DNA of 36,423 nt from Firmicutes bacterium UBA1768 (GTDB lineage Bacteria > Bacillota > Clostridia > Peptostreptococcales > Anaerovoracaceae): the NCBI GenBank assembly GCA_002315335.1, contig DCGW01000010.1:1-36423 (forward strand). Reading direction: 5' to 3'. Shown here piece after piece: positions 7,565-15,357 of the stretch; positions within the stretch are counted from its first letter, which is position 1, and each line of letters starts with the position of its first letter. The translations under genes were made by a program, and so were the position numbers. Under the pieces are notes generated by a model. It was not told where the DNA came from. It saw only the letters and a list, made by a program, of their open reading frames with translations, and searched no databases.

Positions 7565-10500
7565 CCTCCTTTGCCCACTCAAGCTGGAGTGCCGCAGTTC
7601 TCTCTGCAATAAGCTTTCTTCTTTCCTTACGAGCAATCTCCTTATCATCAATAATCGAATAAATTACCGGTATAAGGAAAAGAGTTACTACAGTCGAAGC
7701 GACAAGGCCTCCGATGATGGAAATGCCCATAGGCGCCAGCATTTCTCCACCGTCTCCAAGACCAAGCGAAAGCGGAATCATTCCTATTACAGTGGTGCCG
7801 CAGCTCATCAATATAGGCCGCAGCCTCATCGCACCAGCCTGGACAAGCGCCTCATCTCTTCCCATAATTTTCTTATTTTGATTGATAAACTCTACAAGCA
7901 ATATCGAGTTGTTTACTACAGTCCCGACCAGAATAATGAGGCCGAGGAACGAAGTCATGGAAAGCGCTGTGTTTGTTACGAAGAGCGCCAGGAAGGCCCC
8001 CGACATGGCAAACGGTATGGCCATAACAACTATGAACGGCATAGTAATGCTTTCAAACTGAGCCGCCAATAAGAGGAATACCAACGCAACAGCTACAATA
8101 AGCGCTAACAGCATGTCGGAAAATACATCGTACATCTGTTCCTCAAGGCCCTCGGTATTATAATAGTAGCCCTCAGGGAAAACATAGTTTTCTACAACAG
8201 CATTTACCTTGTCAGCTGACTTGTTCAGGCTTCCCTTAACATCTACGTTGAGGCAGATATAGTTTGCCTGGTTGTTATGCTTGATTACCGACGGCGAATT
8301 ATCGTACTTAAAGGTAGCAATTTCGCTGACAGGAACGGCGGTTCCGTAGTTGCCGGTAATAAGAATCTGCTTCATGTTCTCGACAGACTCTGCATATGAA
8401 TCATCGAGTGAAAGCTTAACAGACATTGTGTCTTCATTTATAGTAACATCTGTACTCGATGTGCCGCTTAGCGCATTTGACAGACCTGTTGCAAGCTGGT
8501 ATGCGGTTACTCCGTACCTTGACGCAGCGCCTCTGTCTATAACAACCTGAATTTCAGGGTTACCCTCCTCGACATCGAGAGAAGCAGCATCAACACAGTC
8601 GAGCTTGCTAACCTCTGCAAGGAGTTCGTTTCCTATCTCATTAAGAGTTTCATCGCTCTTACCCATTATGTTATAGCTCAGGTCATGCGAAGCAAACATG
8701 GACTCAATGGAAGAGCTTCCGCTTACGTTTATTTCCGCTCCGGTAATGTCTTTACTCCACTTTTCTATCTGCTTTGCCACTTCCTTTGTTGACCTGTCTC
8801 TGTCACCAATATCCTTGAGAAGAACAGTAATAGTAGCTCCGTTTGATGCTGACAGCGCGGAGAGCGACCCGGTGGTAAGTGAAATATGATCAACCTCGTC
8901 TATTCCCATACAGTATTCTTCTACTGTTGTCATTATTCTGTCCTTGTCTGCAAGAGAGGTCCCATAAGGGGTGTTAACCGTAATCGAAACGGAACCTTCA
9001 TCCATTTCAGGAAGAAGCTCCCAGCCGACTATTACCACGAGCAGGCAGGACGCAAGAAACGCAATTACGCAGCCGATAATGAATTTCTTTCTGTGATGAA
9101 GCGCCTTGTCAACATAAACCTTGTAGTTTTCCTTCACCCTTTCGATAAAGTCCATGAACCTCGGAATAAACCTGTACTTGTAACGCTTTGTTCCTACCAT
9201 CAGGTACTTATTTGAAACGTTTGCCTCAAGCAGCTTGGAGCTGAACATAGGAACAACCGTAAGTGCAACCACCAGAGAAGCTAACAGCGCAATAATGATA
9301 GTAAAGCAGAAATCACTGAATATCAGTGAAGCCATTCCGTTGCTGAGTGCAATCGGCAGGAATACAAGTACCGTGGTCAGAGTCGAAGCTATTATGGCAC
9401 CGAAGATTTCCTTTGAGCCATCCATTGCGGCCTCTTTTGCACTGTTTCTCGACTGCCGCAGCCGGAATATGTTTTCCAAAACTACAATGGAGTTATCTAC
9501 AAGCATACCGACTACCAGAGTCAGTGAGCAGAGCGTTATCAGGTTTAAGGTCATTCCTCTCCACTGCATAAGAGCAAAGGTCGCAAGCAGGGAGGTTGGA
9601 ATTGAAATCGCAATTACCAGAGTGCTTCTCACATTTCCGAGGAAGAGGAGAACCACAAACACAGCAAGAAGCGCACCGATGAGGGCCGATTTGGCAACCG
9701 ATGATATTGAACTGTTGATATAGTCTGACCCATCGTAACCTACCGTAAAGGTTAAATCGGGATATTCTTTTTCTAACTCTTTTATGGTTTCTGCCACATT
9801 TTCGCAGACATCAACTGTATTTGCGTCAGACTGCTTGGAAACCATTATTCCTATGGCGGTATTTCCGTCAATTCTGGAAATATCCTCCTGGTCAGCATAT
9901 TCTCTGGTTATGGTTGCAACATCGCCGAGCCTTACTATCGAATAGTCACTGACCATAAGCGGTACATTCTTTATATCTTCTACGGAGTCAAACTCACCCA
10001 TGGTTCGCACTATCAGCTTGTTGTCTCCCTTTCCGACCTCACCGCTCGGCAGGTTAATATTTTCCGCAGCCAACAGAGATGCTACGGTTGTCAGGTTAAG
10101 ACCATATGAAGAGAGACTCTGCTGGTTAAATTCTATAGCTATCTCCTCATCAACACCGCCCTGCACGCTCACGCTTGCAACTCCGGAGCTCCTTTCAAAA
10201 TATGAAAGAAGGTCATCCTGAACTATAGTGTTGAGCCTCGAAAGGTCCATATCACCGGAAACATATATCTGCATTACCGGAAGCATGTTCATATCGAGCT
10301 TCATTATCATCGGCTCCGAGCAGTCGTCCGGCAGGTAGTCAGAAATCATTCCAACCGCCTCCCTCATATCGAGGGTGGCAAAATTCATGTCGGTATCCAC
10401 GTTGAATTCCAAGAGTACAATGGAAGAATTTTCCATCGAATAAGAAACCATCTCTTCGAGGTTTTCCACCGAAGCGAGGGCCTGCTCAACAGGCTCTGTA

Positions 10501-10688
10501 ACCATGGACTCAACCTCTGCAGGAGATGCCCCGCCGTATGTAGTCATTACCAGCGCATAAGGCATCTGGATATCCGGCATTAAATCCTTCGGAATCGACA
10601 CTAATGAGAATATTCCTACTACGACAACCATCAACGTCAGCATTATGGTCGCCACAGGTCTTTTTATAGCAATTGATGATAGATTCAT
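7545..10688 (-). CDS. RND family efflux transporter (AcrB/SwrC-like permease)
   Basis: 1047 residues, full length for a hydrophobe/amphiphile RND pump. It starts MNLSSIAIKRPVATIM, with the first membrane segment at about 12-32. A large porter loop follows (about 35-330), membrane segments at about 334-490, a second loop after FIIGCVIAFLASCLLVVIVG, and a C-terminal membrane bundle with VNNSILLVEF. The proton-relay motif in the fourth segment reads GMLVDNSIVVLEN: one aspartate (D398) is kept, while the second of AcrB's Asp pair is Asn (N399). The family exports drugs, bile salts, lipids or peptides using proton flux; the substrate here is unknown. It starts two bases after the adaptor stop codon (TAAAATG) and overlaps tetR, so translation is coupled along the operon. 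Confidence 0.95.
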   Translation of the reverse strand: MNLSSIAIKRPVATIMLTLMVVVVGIFSLVSIPKDLMPDIQMPYALVMTTYGGASPAEVESMVTEPVEQALASVENLEEMVSYSMENSSIVLLEFNVDTDMNFATLDMREAVGMISDYLPDDCSEPMIMKLDMNMLPVMQIYVSGDMDLSRLNTIVQDDLLSYFERSSGVASVSVQGGVDEEIAIEFNQQSLSSYGLNLTTVASLLAAENINLPSGEVGKGDNKLIVRTMGEFDSVEDIKNVPLMVSDYSIVRLGDVATITREYADQEDISRIDGNTAIGIMVSKQSDANTVDVCENVAETIKELEKEYPDLTFTVGYDGSDYINSSISSVAKSALIGALLAVFVVLLFLGNVRSTLVIAISIPTSLLATFALMQWRGMTLNLITLCSLTLVVGMLVDNSIVVLENIFRLRQSRNSAKEAAMDGSKEIFGAIIASTLTTVLVFLPIALSNGMASLIFSDFCFTIIIALLASLVVALTVVPMFSSKLLEANVSNKYLMVGTKRYKYRFIPRFMDFIERVKENYKVYVDKALHHRKKFIIGCVIAFLASCLLVVIVGWELLPEMDEGSVSITVNTPYGTSLADKDRIMTTVEEYCMGIDEVDHISLTTGSLSALSASNGATITVLLKDIGDRDRSTKEVAKQIEKWSKDITGAEINVSGSSSIESMFASHDLSYNIMGKSDETLNEIGNELLAEVSKLDCVDAASLDVEEGNPEIQVVIDRGAASRYGVTAYQLATGLSNALSGTSSTDVTINEDTMSVKLSLDDSYAESVENMKQILITGNYGTAVPVSEIATFKYDNSPSVIKHNNQANYICLNVDVKGSLNKSADKVNAVVENYVFPEGYYYNTEGLEEQMYDVFSDMLLALIVAVALVFLLLAAQFESITMPFIVVMAIPFAMSGAFLALFVTNTALSMTSFLGLIILVGTVVNNSILLVEFINQNKKIMGRDEALVQAGAMRLRPILMSCGTTVIGMIPLSLGLGDGGEMLAPMGISIIGGLVASTVVTLFLIPVIYSIIDDKEIARKERRKLIAERTAALQLEWAKEDGEVEK

Positions 10689-10689
10689 T

Positions 10690-11838
10690 TTAGTATACCT
10701 TTACTTCTTCGCCGTCCTTGACATACTGCTGTCCGGAAATTACTACTGTTTCTCCGGCTTTTATTCCGGAAAGAATTTCAACCTCTTCTCCGTTGTCTAT
10801 GCCCGTAGTAACCTTCACAATCTTAGGAATATTGCCGTTGAGTACAACCGCAACGCTTTCCCCGTTCTTAGTGAATACCGCCTGGGTCGGAACTGTTACA
10901 GCCTGCTCTACCCTATCAGTCTTTACCTTAACCTCAGCAAACATACCTGACTTAAGCGAGCTGTCGCCATTGTTGATGCTGATTTCCACAGGATAGGTGG
11001 CTCCTCCGGTCTCAGGAACCTGTCCAACCGAAATGATTGTTCCCTTATATGTTTTGTCAAGTGAGGATACATATATTTCCACAGTATCGCCAACGTTCAT
11101 CTTGAGCGCCATTTTTTCCGTAACCTTAGGGTTAATGCTCAAATCAGAGGTGTCCGAAATCGCACCTACCATTGATTGACCTACCACGCCTCCGACGGTA
11201 ACATTGAAGGAAGACAGATATCCGCTTATCGGAGCGGTTACCGTGTAATAGGCCTTTGAAGCCGAGGCCGACTTGTATCCGCTTGCCGCATTGTTGTAGG
11301 TTGACTTTGCAGCCTCGTATTCTGCGAGCGAAATAGCTCCAGCATCATAAAGCACCTGCATTCTGTCAAGGTTTGCCTTAGCCTGCTTAACCCCTTCCGC
11401 CGCCTGAGTTACCTGAGTGTCTGCAGCCAGGCTGTCTATAGTGAACAGAACCTGTCCTTTTTTTACATAATCTCCGTTCTTGGCATTAACAGAGGTTACC
11501 TTTCCGGCCATAAGCGGAACCACGTAGACCTGTTCTCCAGCCTCTATCGCCGCGGTTATTGGAGCTTCCGTGTAGATTTCGCTTTCCTGAGCCACGGCAG
11601 TTTTTACGCTTATCGCAGAAGTACCCGTATCCTCGTCTTCCGCAAAAAAGTGGTCATATACTCGCCATCCGATAAGCGCAAGCACCGCAATTATCACCAC
11701 TGCAATTATTATCTTCTTTCCTCTTTCCTTTTGAAGCTCTGCAAGAGCTGCCTGTGCCTGTGCAACTCCGCCCTGTGCTTCGCCTTCAGCTTTAGTGGTT
11801 TCCTCTATTTCAATATTGTTTAACTTTTCGTTATCCAT
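10690..11838 (-). CDS. RND membrane-fusion (periplasmic adaptor) protein
   Basis: 382 residues. An unusual 41-residue cytoplasmic tail, rich in Ala, Gln and Glu, precedes one membrane segment (about 43-60). Then come the barrel-sandwich half-motif YVVPLMAGKVTSVNAKNGDYVKKGQ (about 105-129), a short helical hairpin (about 138-195), the second half-motif VTAPISGYLSSFNVTVGGVV, and the beta-barrel and membrane-proximal domains. Within the hairpin R159, L163 and S170 fit RxxxLxxxxxxS exactly, the motif with which AcrA/MacA-type adaptors meet the tip of TolC. ATG at 11836-11838 follows AAGGAG. It is first in the four-gene efflux operon, behind a consensus promoter and flanking palindromes. Confidence 0.94.
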   Translation of the reverse strand: MDNEKLNNIEIEETTKAEGEAQGGVAQAQAALAELQKERGKKIIIAVVIIAVLALIGWRVYDHFFAEDEDTGTSAISVKTAVAQESEIYTEAPITAAIEAGEQVYVVPLMAGKVTSVNAKNGDYVKKGQVLFTIDSLAADTQVTQAAEGVKQAKANLDRMQVLYDAGAISLAEYEAAKSTYNNAASGYKSASASKAYYTVTAPISGYLSSFNVTVGGVVGQSMVGAISDTSDLSINPKVTEKMALKMNVGDTVEIYVSSLDKTYKGTIISVGQVPETGGATYPVEISINNGDSSLKSGMFAEVKVKTDRVEQAVTVPTQAVFTKNGESVAVVLNGNIPKIVKVTTGIDNGEEVEILSGIKAGETVVISGQQYVKDGEEVKVY

Positions 11839-11866
11839 CAGTCTTCTCCTTGTGGTTTATTAAAGC

Positions 11867-11880
11867 CGACCCACGGGTCG
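11867..11880. promoter_or_regulatory. operator-like palindrome 1 of the efflux operon
   Basis: CGACCC-AC-GGGTCG is a 14-bp palindrome with 6-bp perfect arms. It lies just downstream of the -10 box, at about +1 to +16 of the predicted transcript. It shares the core GACCC-NN-GGGTC with a second site at 11925-11938. A protein bound here would block initiation or escape. Recognition by the operon's TetR protein is inferred. Confidence 0.72.
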
Positions 11881-11888
11881 ATAATTAA

Positions 11889-11916
11889 ATTATATCCCCC
11901 GAAAAAGCAATGTCAA
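11889..11916 (-). promoter_or_regulatory. consensus promoter of the efflux operon
   Basis: Minus strand TTGACA (11911-11916), 16 bp, TATAAT (11889-11894). Both hexamers match the sigma-A consensus perfectly. The predicted start is near 11882, giving a leader of about 45 bases with AAGGAG before the adaptor gene. So strong a core promoter between two matching palindromes is typical of a repressed, inducible drug-efflux operon. Confidence 0.85.
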
Positions 11917-11917
11917 T

Positions 11918-11945
11918 AAAAAAATGACCCGCGGGTCATTTTTTA
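11918..11945 (-). terminator. hisC terminator that is also operator-like palindrome 2
   Basis: Positions 11919-11944 form a 26-bp perfect palindrome: six A, TGACCCGCGGGTCA (11925-11938), six T. As minus-strand RNA it folds into a GC-rich hairpin directly after the hisC stop and is followed by seven U, a standard terminator. Its core also matches the palindrome at 11867-11880, with centres 58 bp apart. It ends two bases upstream of the efflux -35, so it may serve as a repressor site as well. Confidence 0.78.
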
Positions 11946-12992
11946 CATTTCCTTAAGAGCCTGCACTACTGCTTCGTTTTCCCACTCACGCCCAACCGTA
12001 ATTCTTATGAAGGTGTGGTGGTTTGCAACAGATATGGATTTCTCTCGTAATTTTCTGCAGATTTCGTCCGCATCAGGGGTTCTGACAACCACAAAGTTGT
12101 TGTTAGAAGGGAGGATGTCCGTAAATATGTGCTTAGTCTCATTCATTTCCCTGAGATTTTTTTCCAGTCTGTCTCTTGACTCTATTATTTCCTTGGTGTT
12201 CTGTCTCAGGTGGTCCGGATATTTGAAAAGCCCTGTCCCTATGAGCTGTGCAGGGGTGTTCATGTTAAACGGAGCCTTAACAGACTTGAGGACAGTCGTC
12301 AGTGTAAGGTTCGCAGCAGCAAAGCCTATTCTTACCGCAGCAAGCCCAAGCGCCTTAGAGCAGGTTCTCAGTACAATGAGATTGTCATAATCGGCAACCT
12401 CCTGAATAAGCGACTGGTCATTGTCCCAAAAGTCCATATAAGCTTCGTCAAGAATAACCAAAGCATCTACGCTTTTGACGAGTCGTCTTACTTCGCTCTT
12501 AACTACTCCGAGAGAGGTCGGGTTGCATGGGTTTGAGAAACACAGAAGCCTTGCATTGTTATCGTTGCAGGCCTTTATTACAGCATCTATATCAATAGTA
12601 AAGTCTTCTCTCTTCTGAACCTGAACTATGTCCTTCTCGTTGAGCTCCCCATAAAACTGATACATAGCAAAATCAGGAGAGACTACAACCATTTTTTCTC
12701 CTTTATTGAGGAAATTGGCATTAATTGTACTGATAAGCTCATCCGAACCGTTTCCGGCAGTCACAAGCTCAGCGTCTATTCCATAATAATCCGCAAAACC
12801 CTTGCAGAGGTCGTAAGCAAACGGGTCGGGATAGCGGTTGAACTCCATTTTGCCTATCATTTCCTTAATATCTTCTATCATGTAGTCAGGCAGGTTTTTA
12901 TAAGATTCGTTTGCATCTAATCTTATTCTGCATTCGTTTGGAGCAGCAACAGCAGGTCTTAGCTTTGCAAGCCTTTCATCTAATTTATACAT
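11943..12992 (-). CDS. hisC: HisC-like histidinol-phosphate aminotransferase
   Basis: 349 residues, class I/II PLP aminotransferase of the HisC type: RLDANESYKNLP near residue 24-35, AGNGSDELI, FSNPCNPTSLG, and the PLP lysine at about 213 in RTCSKALGLAAVRIGFA. The start at 12990-12992 is supported by AAAGGAG six bases upstream; a start six codons earlier lacks one. Known HisC converts imidazole-acetol phosphate and glutamate to L-histidinol phosphate, and many also act on aromatic amino acids. No other histidine gene is in the window, so the assignment to histidine synthesis rests on sequence alone. It ends in the palindromic terminator shared with the efflux control region. Confidence 0.85.
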   Translation of the reverse strand: MYKLDERLAKLRPAVAAPNECRIRLDANESYKNLPDYMIEDIKEMIGKMEFNRYPDPFAYDLCKGFADYYGIDAELVTAGNGSDELISTINANFLNKGEKMVVVSPDFAMYQFYGELNEKDIVQVQKREDFTIDIDAVIKACNDNNARLLCFSNPCNPTSLGVVKSEVRRLVKSVDALVILDEAYMDFWDNDQSLIQEVADYDNLIVLRTCSKALGLAAVRIGFAAANLTLTTVLKSVKAPFNMNTPAQLIGTGLFKYPDHLRQNTKEIIESRDRLEKNLREMNETKHIFTDILPSNNNFVVVRTPDADEICRKLREKSISVANHHTFIRITVGREWENEAVVQALKEM

Positions 12993-13114
12993 AAAAAACT
13001 CCTTTATCACTTATGTACGTCAATGCGCACCATTCGATGATAAAGGAGAATTGTTCTCTTTAAAAGAAGCAAATTGTTTTATTTTTATGAGTACAGATTT
13101 TATCTTTTCTCTTT

Positions 13115-14062
13115 CTATAATCTGTCATCCTCTTCATTTTTCTCTGCTTCGTCCTCAGCCTCATGCTCTGCCGTCTTTGTCAGCGGCATGATATCGAAGT
13201 CCTCAAATTGTCCCGGCTTGGTCAGACGCCAGGCCCTGTTTACAACCATTCCTATTATGATAACATTTGATACTAAGAAGAACCACAGGACTATAATAAT
13301 AATACTTGTCAGTGCTCCGTAAAACAGGTCTCTGATGAAGAAGAACTTAATATAAATAATGAAGAATGCCGACGCAAACAGCACACCCACCGCGGTAACT
13401 ATTACGCCCGGCAGCACATCCAAAAGGCGTTCCCTTCTTGTAGGCATGAGCGCATATATTACAACGACTATGAGTATAATAGTGGCTACCGTTACAGGAA
13501 CCGTGAATATATTAAACACTATCTCAAGAACAGTTGACCACTTTCCTATATTCAGAGAGCCCTCGAAGAGCTTGAACAGGGTTCTGCCGAAAACCATCAG
13601 CACCAGGGCTATCATTATCAGCAAAAGCATCAGCATTGTAAGTACAAATGCCTTTAATCTTCTTCTTACATAATTCTTCGGAACGTCTGCAAAGGTTGGT
13701 GCCGCAAGATTATCTGCCGCATAGTCAGCAACCTTAATCAGCCCATACATCCCTCTGGAAGCAAGAAAGAGTGTGACCGCAAAAATAATAACAGACACAA
13801 CCAAAGACGCAGTGGTCGGTGTGCTGTTAAGCAGCGGGGTTATCACCTTGCTGAGATCCTCCGGCAAAACCGACATCAGGGTATTTACCACTACATTGTC
13901 CCCTACCAGAAAAAAATTGGCAAAATAACTGACCGCTATGATAATCGGTGCCAGGGAAAGTATAAAGTAATACGCCAGACTCGGAGCAACATTGATGTAA
14001 AACGGGTCCGACATATCTCTTATGACACATTTTACAATGTTTTTTATTCGTTCTTTTGACAT
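13115..14062 (-). CDS. YihY/BrkB family integral membrane protein
   Basis: 315 residues with six clear membrane segments (about 27-51, 84-108, 137-158, 185-205, 217-238 and 247-273). It has the family features PFYINVAPSLAYYFILSLAPIII near the N-terminus and YGALTSIIIIVLWFFLVSNVIIIG near the C-terminus. The last 25 residues form a highly acidic cytoplasmic tail (EAEDEAEKNEEDD). Members were once called ribonuclease BN or BrkB; the molecular function is not established. ATG follows AAAGGAG. It lies alone between hisC and the serA terminator, with no obvious functional partner. Confidence 0.9.
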   Translation of the reverse strand: MSKERIKNIVKCVIRDMSDPFYINVAPSLAYYFILSLAPIIIAVSYFANFFLVGDNVVVNTLMSVLPEDLSKVITPLLNSTPTTASLVVSVIIFAVTLFLASRGMYGLIKVADYAADNLAAPTFADVPKNYVRRRLKAFVLTMLMLLLIMIALVLMVFGRTLFKLFEGSLNIGKWSTVLEIVFNIFTVPVTVATIILIVVVIYALMPTRRERLLDVLPGVIVTAVGVLFASAFFIIYIKFFFIRDLFYGALTSIIIIVLWFFLVSNVIIIGMVVNRAWRLTKPGQFEDFDIMPLTKTAEHEAEDEAEKNEEDDRL

Positions 14063-14121
14063 CTCAGTCTCCTTTTACAACGAAAGTCATGATAAAAAGC
14101 ATTAAGCCCTTCACTTTGAAA

Positions 14122-14145
14122 CCGGCAGTCCTTTCGGACCGCCGG
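14122..14145 (-). terminator. probable terminator after serA
   Basis: The minus-strand RNA forms a 10-bp stem CCGGCGGUCC / GGACUGCCGG (one G-U pair) capped by a GAAA tetraloop, 42 bases past the serA stop. Only UUU follows directly, so termination may be incomplete. Confidence 0.6.
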
Positions 14146-14187
14146 ATACAAAATTTGACTTTCCGCTATATTATTGGCTGGAGCCTT

Positions 14188-15345
14188 TTATTTTACTACT
14201 CTCACTGAAATGAGACCTTCAAAGCTGATTTTCTTTGCTTCGTCAGCACTGAGACTTCTGTCTATATCGAGAAGAGTATATGCAACGTTGCCTCTTGTTA
14301 CAGCTGTCATGTTTTCAATCTTTACGCCAAGCCCGTTGCATTCTGCTGTGATATGTGTAATACCGTCGTTGCCGTTCTTGTGAATAACGGAAATTCTGCC
14401 TGCTGTTCTCGGTGCGCCCATGTTGCACTGTGGGAAGTTTACAGAATTTGTAATGTTTCCGTTTTCAAGGTAGTCAACGATTTCATCTGCTGCCATCATT
14501 GCACAGTTTTCTTCTGCTTCTTCTGTGCTTGCTCCAAGATGAGGGAGGTTGAGGACTGCCGGATTATCAAAGAACTTCTCTGTTGGGAAGTCTGTGATAT
14601 ACTTCTGAACCTTGCCTGATTCAAGAGCCTCCTCCATAGCTTCTGCTTCAACAAGCTCAGCTCTTGAGAAGTTGAGGAACTTAATAGGCTTATTGCACTT
14701 TGCAAAGAAATCCTTATTAATCATTCCCTTTGTATCGGCTAATGCAGGCACATGAATGCTGACATAGTCTGCATCCTTTAACAGCTCATCCATATCGTGA
14801 GTAACCTGTGTGATTGAATAAAGATGAAGAGCTGAATAAACTGACATATATGGATCGTAGCCTGTAACTACCATTCCAAGGTCCGATGCTGTGTTTGCTA
14901 AAGCAACACCGATAGCACCAAGGCCGATAACTGCGATTTTCTTGCCCTTGAGCTCTGTTCCAGCGAATGCCGACTTGCCCTTTTCAACCTTATCGGCAAT
15001 GCCGTCAGCGGTCTGTTCCTTTAACCATGCGTTTCCGTCGATGATATTTCTTGCATCTGCAAACATTGCTGCTAAAACAAGTTCCTTAACCGCATTAGCA
15101 TTTGCTCCCGGTGTATTGAAAACAACAATACCTTCGTCTGCACATCTGTCAAGAGGAATATTGTTTACTCCTGCGCCGGCTCTTGCGATAGCCTTGAGTG
15201 CAGGGCTGAACTGCATATCGTGCATTTTGAAGCTTCTTACGAGTATACCTTCAGCTTCATCAATATTTTCTACTACTTCGTAATTACTTCCAAGCTTCGC
15301 TAATCCTTTAGGCGAAATCTTGTTAAGTGTACCGATTTTAAACAT
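14188..15345 (-). CDS. serA: D-3-phosphoglycerate dehydrogenase
   Basis: 385 residues, the shorter SerA form. NAD-binding GLGAIG is at 141-146 after KKIAVI. The likely catalytic set is Arg228 (LNFSRAELVEAEA), Glu256 (TDFPTEKFF) and His269 (LPHLGASTEEAEEN). The C-terminal about 75 residues (from RTAGRISVIHKNGNDGI) form an ACT domain, the part through which serine feeds back on many SerA enzymes. It oxidises 3-phosphoglycerate to 3-phosphohydroxypyruvate, the first step of serine synthesis. It starts 12 bp after serC, with AAGGTG before the ATG, so the pair is one operon. A serB-type phosphatase is not present here. Confidence 0.95.
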   Translation of the reverse strand: MFKIGTLNKISPKGLAKLGSNYEVVENIDEAEGILVRSFKMHDMQFSPALKAIARAGAGVNNIPLDRCADEGIVVFNTPGANANAVKELVLAAMFADARNIIDGNAWLKEQTADGIADKVEKGKSAFAGTELKGKKIAVIGLGAIGVALANTASDLGMVVTGYDPYMSVYSALHLYSITQVTHDMDELLKDADYVSIHVPALADTKGMINKDFFAKCNKPIKFLNFSRAELVEAEAMEEALESGKVQKYITDFPTEKFFDNPAVLNLPHLGASTEEAEENCAMMAADEIVDYLENGNITNSVNFPQCNMGAPRTAGRISVIHKNGNDGITHITAECNGLGVKIENMTAVTRGNVAYTLLDIDRSLSADEAKKISFEGLISVRVVK

Positions 15346-15357
15346 TTTTACACCTTC

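Noticed and set aside
7503..8072. Plus-strand open frame across the tetR-RND overlap
   Set aside because: Antisense to two recognised genes; no ribosome site and no recognisable protein features.
13042..13061. Imperfect inverted repeat AAAGGAGAATTGTTCTCTTT between hisC and yihY
   Set aside because: Considered as a terminator of yihY or an operator of hisC; the arms have a bulge, no T-run follows on either strand and no promoter is placed around it.
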